From UBA1724 sp963632245 (GTDB taxonomy: Bacteria; Verrucomicrobiota; Lentisphaeria; Oligosphaerales; Oligosphaeraceae): a stretch of 14,419 nt of DNA. Where the stretch lies: contig CAVGTF010000054.1 of the NCBI GenBank assembly GCA_963632245.1, positions 1 to 14,419 of the forward strand, given 5' to 3'. Each line of letters starts with the position of its first letter. The first letter of the stretch is position 1. This document shows, piece after piece, positions 11,920-14,419 of this stretch. The notes under the pieces were generated by a model that worked only from the letters and a program-made list of their open reading frames with translations, was not told where the DNA came from and made no database searches. Position numbers and translations under genes: made by a program.

Positions 11920-14400
11920 CTAGAAGACCTTTCCGGTATCCTTGTCGGCGATATGGAAGGCCTCGATGTGGAGTTCGGGGGAGGCGTTGAAGGTGAGCTG
12001 GCGGTTGTATTCGGCAGCCATGGCGTTCATCACCTTGTGGTCCACAGTGCGCAACCGCTCCAGGATCTTGGGATGGACGGTGATGACGAAGTGCTGGACG
12101 TCCTTCTTGCGGGCCAGCAACTCGTTGAGGCGGCGCTGGATTTCCACGGAGACGCTGGTGGCGGTCTTGATGAGACCGCGTCCGCGGCAGTAGGGGCAGT
12201 CCTCGTAGATGGTGCTCTCCAGGGACTCGCTTTCGCGCTGGCGGCTCATCTCCAGCAGTCCCAATCCGCTGATGGGGTAGATCTTGATGCGTGCGTGGTC
12301 CTCGGCGGTGTATTGCTTGAAGGCGCGGTAGACCGCCATCTGGTCCTTTCGGGAGCGCATGTCGATGAGGTCCAGCACCACCAGTCCGCCGATGTTTCGC
12401 AGTCGGAGCTGTCGGGCGATCTCCTTGACGGCCTCCATGTTGGTGGCCAGGATGGTCTCGGGCTGGTCCTTTCCGGAGCGGTTCTTTCCGGTATTGACAT
12501 CGATGGCGATGAGGGCCTCGGTTTCGTCGATGCAGAGGTATCCGCCGCTGGGCAGGGGCACCTTCCGGTTGGAGATGCCCTCGATCTGCTGGCTGATGCC
12601 GTATTTGATGAAGATGGGCGTGGGGTTGGAGTAGAGCTTGACCTGGATGGAGTCCTGGCGGTCGAAGCGCTTCAGCATCTCCTGGGCGAGCTCGTAGGCC
12701 TCGCGGGTATCGCAGACGATCTCGTCGATGTCCTGTGTCAGGTTATCGCGGAGGGTGCGTTCCACCAGGGCGGGTTCCTGGTAGACGCAGACGGGCGCGC
12801 GGCGCTTGGCGGCGGTGTCCTCGGCCTTGTGCCAGGCATCCATGAGCATCTGGAGATCGCGCTGGAAGTGCTCTTTCTTCAGGCCCACGCCCTCGGTGCG
12901 GCAGATGACGCCGGTGTTGGGGGGCAGGATGGAGCGGACCATCTGCTTGAGGCGGCTGCGCTCCTCACGGTCCTCCACGCGGCGGGAGATGCCCACGTGG
13001 GGGCAGTTGGGGAGCAGCACCAGATAGCGCCCGGGGATGGAGAGGTTGGTGGTGACGCGGGCGCCCTTGGTGCCGATGGGGCCCTTGGTGACCTGCACCA
13101 GGATCTCCTGGTCCACATGGAACAGGTTCGGGATATCCTCGACGGTGTAGCCCTTCTTCTCCTGCTTCTTGGGATGCTGATCCTTCTCCTTCTCCTTCTC
13201 GGGCTTCGGGAGCTTCTCCAGCTTGCCCTGGGGCTGCGCGCCCGGCTGCTGCTGGCCCTTCACGCCCGGGGTCTTGCCGTTGGGAGTCAGCGGGAGCAAT
13301 TCGTTCTTGCCGGAGTTGGCAGTGAGGCCGCCCTGGGCACCACCCTTGCCCGCAACACGGCCGCCCTGGCCCGGCTGCTGCTGACCGCCCTGCTGCGCCT
13401 TGACGCCCTCCAGACGATTGCGCTTCAGGCCCGGGAAGAGCGCCTCTAGAATCCGGCGGAAGACGCCCGGCTTGCGGGCACCCTTCGCACCGCTATTCTG
13501 GGGCTGCTGACCACCATTGCCACCACGGCCACGACGACGGCGACGGCGGCGATGCTCGCCATTCTCGTCGCCGTTGTTGCGCTCGCTGCGGGGGAGTTGG
13601 TTGCCATTGCCGCCACGCTGGCCATTGCCGCCATTGTTGTTCTGGCCCTGCGGACGACGGAAATTCTGGTCACGGCCGCGGCCGGACTGCTCCTCGGGAA
13701 TGGGCCGGGGATTTTCGTCCACATCGAAGTGCTCCACCACGGGGGCGTCTTCGGCCTTGGGGGCCTCGGGGACTGCGGATTCGGGGGCAGGAGTGGTCTC
13801 CTCAGCCTCGGGGGCCTCGGGGGCCTCGGGAGTTGCGGATTCGGCGGCAGGAGTGGTCTCCTCGGCCTTGGGGGCCTCGGGGTGTTCGGTTTTGGGCTTG
13901 GAGAGGGGGATGAGGCCCTTGGGCTGGCTCTTCTCCAGGGGCACCAGGCCCTTGGCGAGGCTCGCGTGCTCCTTCTTGCTCTGCGGGGGCTGGGGGAGGA
14001 CGGGTGTGGACTCCTCGGCGGTCTTCGCCTCGGAGGCGTCCCCACTCTCGGCGGATTCCGTGGGGGCATCGCCTTCGTCATCCGCGCATTCGGCGCAGAG
14101 GTGTTCGGGCTCGTGGGTATTCTTGGCGGGGGGCTCGTCGTCGTCCTCGCCGTCGCCCTCCAGCTTTTCCAGAGTGGCGGGGAGCATGTCCCAATAGTGC
14201 AGGAAGGCGTTCTTGCCTACGCCGATATCGACGAATGCGGCCTGGAGGGAGGGCTCCAGGTTTTTGATCTTGCCCTTGTAGATGGAGCCGACGATGCGGT
14301 CCTTGTTGGTGCGTTCCATGAAGAAGTCCTGGAGGGTGCCGTCTTCCACGACGGCGACACGCACCTGGAGCTCTTCGGAGTTGATGAGGATTTGTTTCAT
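11920..14400 (-). CDS. rng: Ribonuclease E/G family endoribonuclease with a long insertion in its S1 domain
   Basis: This 826-residue protein is of the Rne/Rng family, which processes rRNA and starts mRNA decay by cutting single-stranded, AU-rich RNA. The N-terminus (ILINSEELQVRVAVVEDGTL; IVGSIYKGKIKNLEPSLQAAFVDIG) is the start of the usual S1-containing region. After FLHYWDML this breaks into a low-complexity insertion of about 340 residues (80-418), then the S1 domain resumes at YTVEDIPNLFHVDQEILVQV. The catalytic DNase I-like part has the Mg2+ ligands D634 (IAIDVNTGKN) and D677 (VVLDLIDMRSRKD), and a Zn-link CPYC (735-738). The insertion has an acidic P/A/E/T-rich half with a CAEC at 102-105, then G/N/Q-rich stretches around seven consecutive Arg (284-290), then K-rich sequence. 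The C-terminus stops soon after the Zn-link, as in RNase G, so the gene symbol is by length of the core. ATG at 14400; no SD seen. Confidence 0.93.
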   Translation of the reverse strand: MKQILINSEELQVRVAVVEDGTLQDFFMERTNKDRIVGSIYKGKIKNLEPSLQAAFVDIGVGKNAFLHYWDMLPATLEKLEGDGEDDDEPPAKNTHEPEHLCAECADDEGDAPTESAESGDASEAKTAEESTPVLPQPPQSKKEHASLAKGLVPLEKSQPKGLIPLSKPKTEHPEAPKAEETTPAAESATPEAPEAPEAEETTPAPESAVPEAPKAEDAPVVEHFDVDENPRPIPEEQSGRGRDQNFRRPQGQNNNGGNGQRGGNGNQLPRSERNNGDENGEHRRRRRRRGRGGNGGQQPQNSGAKGARKPGVFRRILEALFPGLKRNRLEGVKAQQGGQQQPGQGGRVAGKGGAQGGLTANSGKNELLPLTPNGKTPGVKGQQQPGAQPQGKLEKLPKPEKEKEKDQHPKKQEKKGYTVEDIPNLFHVDQEILVQVTKGPIGTKGARVTTNLSIPGRYLVLLPNCPHVGISRRVEDREERSRLKQMVRSILPPNTGVICRTEGVGLKKEHFQRDLQMLMDAWHKAEDTAAKRRAPVCVYQEPALVERTLRDNLTQDIDEIVCDTREAYELAQEMLKRFDRQDSIQVKLYSNPTPIFIKYGISQQIEGISNRKVPLPSGGYLCIDETEALIAIDVNTGKNRSGKDQPETILATNMEAVKEIARQLRLRNIGGLVVLDLIDMRSRKDQMAVYRAFKQYTAEDHARIKIYPISGLGLLEMSRQRESESLESTIYEDCPYCRGRGLIKTATSVSVEIQRRLNELLARKKDVQHFVITVHPKILERLRTVDHKVMNAMAAEYNRQLTFNASPELHIEAFHIADKDTGKVF
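13761..13880. repeat. 60-base tandem repeat within the rng insertion
   Basis: Two adjacent 60-base units (13761-13820 and 13821-13880) agree at 54 positions by eye. They encode the 20-residue unit with core AEETTPAxESAxPEAP in the acidic part of the RNase insertion. The length is a multiple of three, so gain or loss of copies keeps the frame. Confidence 0.85.
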
Positions 14401-14419
14401 GAGGGGGTCCGGTGGGGAG

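Noticed and set aside
11335..13449. 704-residue open frame on the plus strand, opposite rng and the ABC gene
   Set aside because: It is a shadow of GC-rich coding DNA on the other strand: the translation is repetitive in G, L, V, D and A, it crosses two convincing genes, and it has no recognisable motif.
13147..14163. Low-complexity repeats as a CRISPR array or mobile element
   Set aside because: They are in-frame codon-level repeats inside one protein gene, with no spacer structure or terminal inverted repeats.

Overview
The window reads as a piece of a GC-rich bacterial chromosome, probably from a Gram-negative anaerobe. The anaerobe inference rests mainly on a 2-hydroxyacyl-CoA dehydratase-type activase, an oxygen-sensitive Fe-S enzyme family. 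A Rne/Rng ribonuclease with a very long insertion, start codons mostly lacking a Shine-Dalgarno (SD) sequence, and citramalate-based isoleucine synthesis would suit a Verrucomicrobiota/Kiritimatiellota/Lentisphaerota-like genome. That placement is a guess; there is no rRNA or other marker here.

Positions 1-1862 look like an accessory patch with visibly lower GC. It holds a small HipB/Y4mF-type XRE regulator (279-509, +) with its own promoter between two copies of the operator TTCCCG-AA-CGGGAA, followed by what looks like the broken first codons of hipA. Facing it on the minus strand is a tightly packed three-gene cassette (1552 to 631): a DUF3791 protein, a DUF3990 protein (ADP-ribosyltransferase-like) and a 76-residue helical protein. 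I read this as a toxin-antitoxin-like module. A 310-base gap with two hairpins leads to the next gene.

A MATE-family efflux protein (1863-3206, +) converges with the remaining genes, all on the minus strand, and a strong bidirectional terminator at 3221-3278 separates them. In order of transcription (right to left) these are: rng/rne (14400-11920), an ABC-transporter ATPase (11907-10834), uvrC (10837-9326), a 247-base hairpin-dense intergenic region, cimA (9078-7438), a PHP-family histidinol-phosphatase-like gene (7451-6636), recF (6629-5520), a short gap with inverted repeats, and a fused CoA-dehydratase activase/dehydratase-like protein (5415-3307). Several junctions overlap (GTGA between the ABC gene and uvrC; 14 bases between cimA and the PHP gene) or nearly abut, so two or three operons are likely. 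The genes serve unrelated jobs: RNA processing, nucleotide excision repair, isoleucine synthesis, probable histidine synthesis, recombination and a radical-type dehydratase.

The points most worth a second look are the roughly 340-residue low-complexity insertion inside the S1 domain of the RNase E/G, the single-chain activase plus dehydratase-like fusion with an extra four-cysteine motif, the DUF3791-DUF3990 cassette, and the set of mutually exclusive hairpins ahead of cimA.
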